Below, piece by piece: positions 6,282-7,043 of a DNA stretch of 7,043 nucleotides. The translations under genes and the position numbers were made by a program. The notes under the pieces are model-generated. The model was not told the DNA's origin, made no database searches, and was given only the letters and a program-made list of their open reading frames with translations. Source of the stretch: an uncultured Lachnospiraceae bacterium (GTDB taxonomy: Bacteria; Bacillota; Clostridia; Lachnospirales; Lachnospiraceae); NCBI GenBank assembly GCA_902496125.1, contig CABUZU010000101.1, positions 1 to 7,043 on the forward strand, read 5' to 3'. Numbering within the stretch: position 1 is the stretch's first letter; each line of letters starts with the position of its first letter.

Positions 6282-6291
6282 AATCTTTCCC

Positions 6292-7043
6292 TTATTTCTC
6301 TCTGGTAATTAGTTTCTTTATTAATTCCACTAAAAACTCATTTTCATATTTTAAATTCGTTAATTGTTCAATCGCTCTTTGTGAATATACACGCACTTTT
6401 TCTTTTGCCTCTTCTAATCCATAAAGAGTCACATAAGTTGTTTTATGATTTTTATCGTCACTAAGAACTGGTTTTCCAATTACCTTTGCATCACCAACGA
6501 CATCTAAAATATCATCTTGAATCTGAAATGCCATTCCCACATCTAAAGCAATTTCTTCAATAATCTTTTGTTCTTCTTTACTAGCACCTGCTAATACCGC
6601 ACCCATTAACATAGAAGCTTCTAAGAGTGCACCTGTTTTTAACTGATAAATAAACTTTAATACATCTGCTTCAATTGGTTTGTTCGTAAGCTCTACATCT
6701 ACAGTTTGACCACCAATCATTCCATAAATACCGGATTTATTAGCAAAAATACGAACTGCCTCTAACACTGCATCAAATTCATCTGGCTTTGCATAAGAAG
6801 TCGCTTTGCAAGCAGTTTCAAAAGCATATACCATTAGTGCATCACCGGCTAAAATTGCCATATCATCTCCATACACTGTCCAAGTTGTTTTTTTACCTCG
6901 ACGATATTCATCATTATCCATTGCTGGTAAATCATCATGTACTAATGAAGCCGTGTGCATCATTTCCATTGCTGCCATAAATGGCTTTATCACATCAGTC
7001 TTTCCACCAAATAACTTATAAGTCTCATTCATTAAAATTGGAC
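6292..7043 (-). CDS. ispA: Short-chain polyprenyl diphosphate synthase (IspA type), 5' end missing
   Basis: IspA-type enzymes condense isopentenyl diphosphate with an allylic diphosphate to give farnesyl or geranylgeranyl diphosphate. The gene runs off the right edge. The frame reads PILMNETYKLFGG from 7041, so the Met at 7030-7032 is internal (the expected motif is GKRxRPxL), and roughly 45 N-terminal residues are outside. About 249 residues are visible. The first Asp-rich motif, VHDDLPAMDNDEYRRGK, has the two-residue insertion (DDxxxxD) of bacterial type II farnesyl synthases. The second is FQIQDDILDVVGD, and GKPVLSDDKNHKTTY supplies the conserved GK and KTT. The residue five places before the first Asp is Ala, where farnesyl synthases usually have an aromatic residue, so the product may be longer than C15. 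Upstream neighbours are expected to be xseB and xseA, not visible here. Confidence 0.93.
   Translation of the reverse strand, partial: PILMNETYKLFGGKTDVIKPFMAAMEMMHTASLVHDDLPAMDNDEYRRGKKTTWTVYGDDMAILAGDALMVYAFETACKATSYAKPDEFDAVLEAVRIFANKSGIYGMIGGQTVDVELTNKPIEADVLKFIYQLKTGALLEASMLMGAVLAGASKEEQKIIEEIALDVGMAFQIQDDILDVVGDAKVIGKPVLSDDKNHKTTYVTLYGLEEAKEKVRVYSQRAIEQLTNLKYENEFLVELIKKLITREK

Noticed and set aside
6789..7021. Two overlapping plus-strand open frames inside ispA
   Set aside because: Both are antisense to the first Asp-rich motif region of ispA, in different frames, and neither has a recognisable protein motif.

Overview
The window looks like a chromosomal segment from an AT-rich, endospore-forming member of the Clostridia, most like Lachnospiraceae and relatives. 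That placement rests on gene order and on how the proteins look by eye, not on any search. The order ispA-dxs-tlyA-nadK-argR-recN is the widespread Firmicutes cluster. A NAD kinase between tlyA and argR is the clostridial version, because Bacillus subtilis keeps nadK elsewhere. The spoIVB fragment implies a spore former.

About 93% of the window (498-7043) is one tightly packed minus-strand operon, read from right to left. It holds ispA (5' end outside the window), dxs, tlyA, nadK, argR and recN, with gaps of only 9-17 bases. At most junctions the stop codon of one gene lies in or against the Shine-Dalgarno sequence of the next, which suggests translational coupling. The first two genes make isoprenoid precursors: Dxs makes DXP for the MEP pathway and IspA condenses C5 units into longer prenyl diphosphates. 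TlyA is a predicted rRNA 2'-O-methyltransferase, NadK makes NADP, ArgR is the arginine repressor and RecN is a DNA-break repair ATPase. All five complete genes appear intact with their key motifs.

The left edge (1-287) carries the last 94 codons of spoIVB, the sporulation signalling serine peptidase, on the plus strand. In most Firmicutes spoIVB follows recN on the same strand and is followed by spo0A. Here the two genes face each other tail to tail, so one side has been inverted or rearranged, or the assembly is chimeric at this point.

The junction (about 259-500) is the most unusual part. Five stem-loops are packed into about 220 bases. One is a perfect 28-bp hairpin with a 3-base loop. 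Matching short inverted repeats occur at the two ends of the block, but in a different order on each side. The outermost repeat runs into spoIVB and supplies its last codons and its stop. The block looks like a dispersed-repeat or terminator cassette sitting at a rearrangement breakpoint. No new protein system is visible. The two items most worth checking are this junction and an alanine in IspA at a position known to control prenyl chain length.
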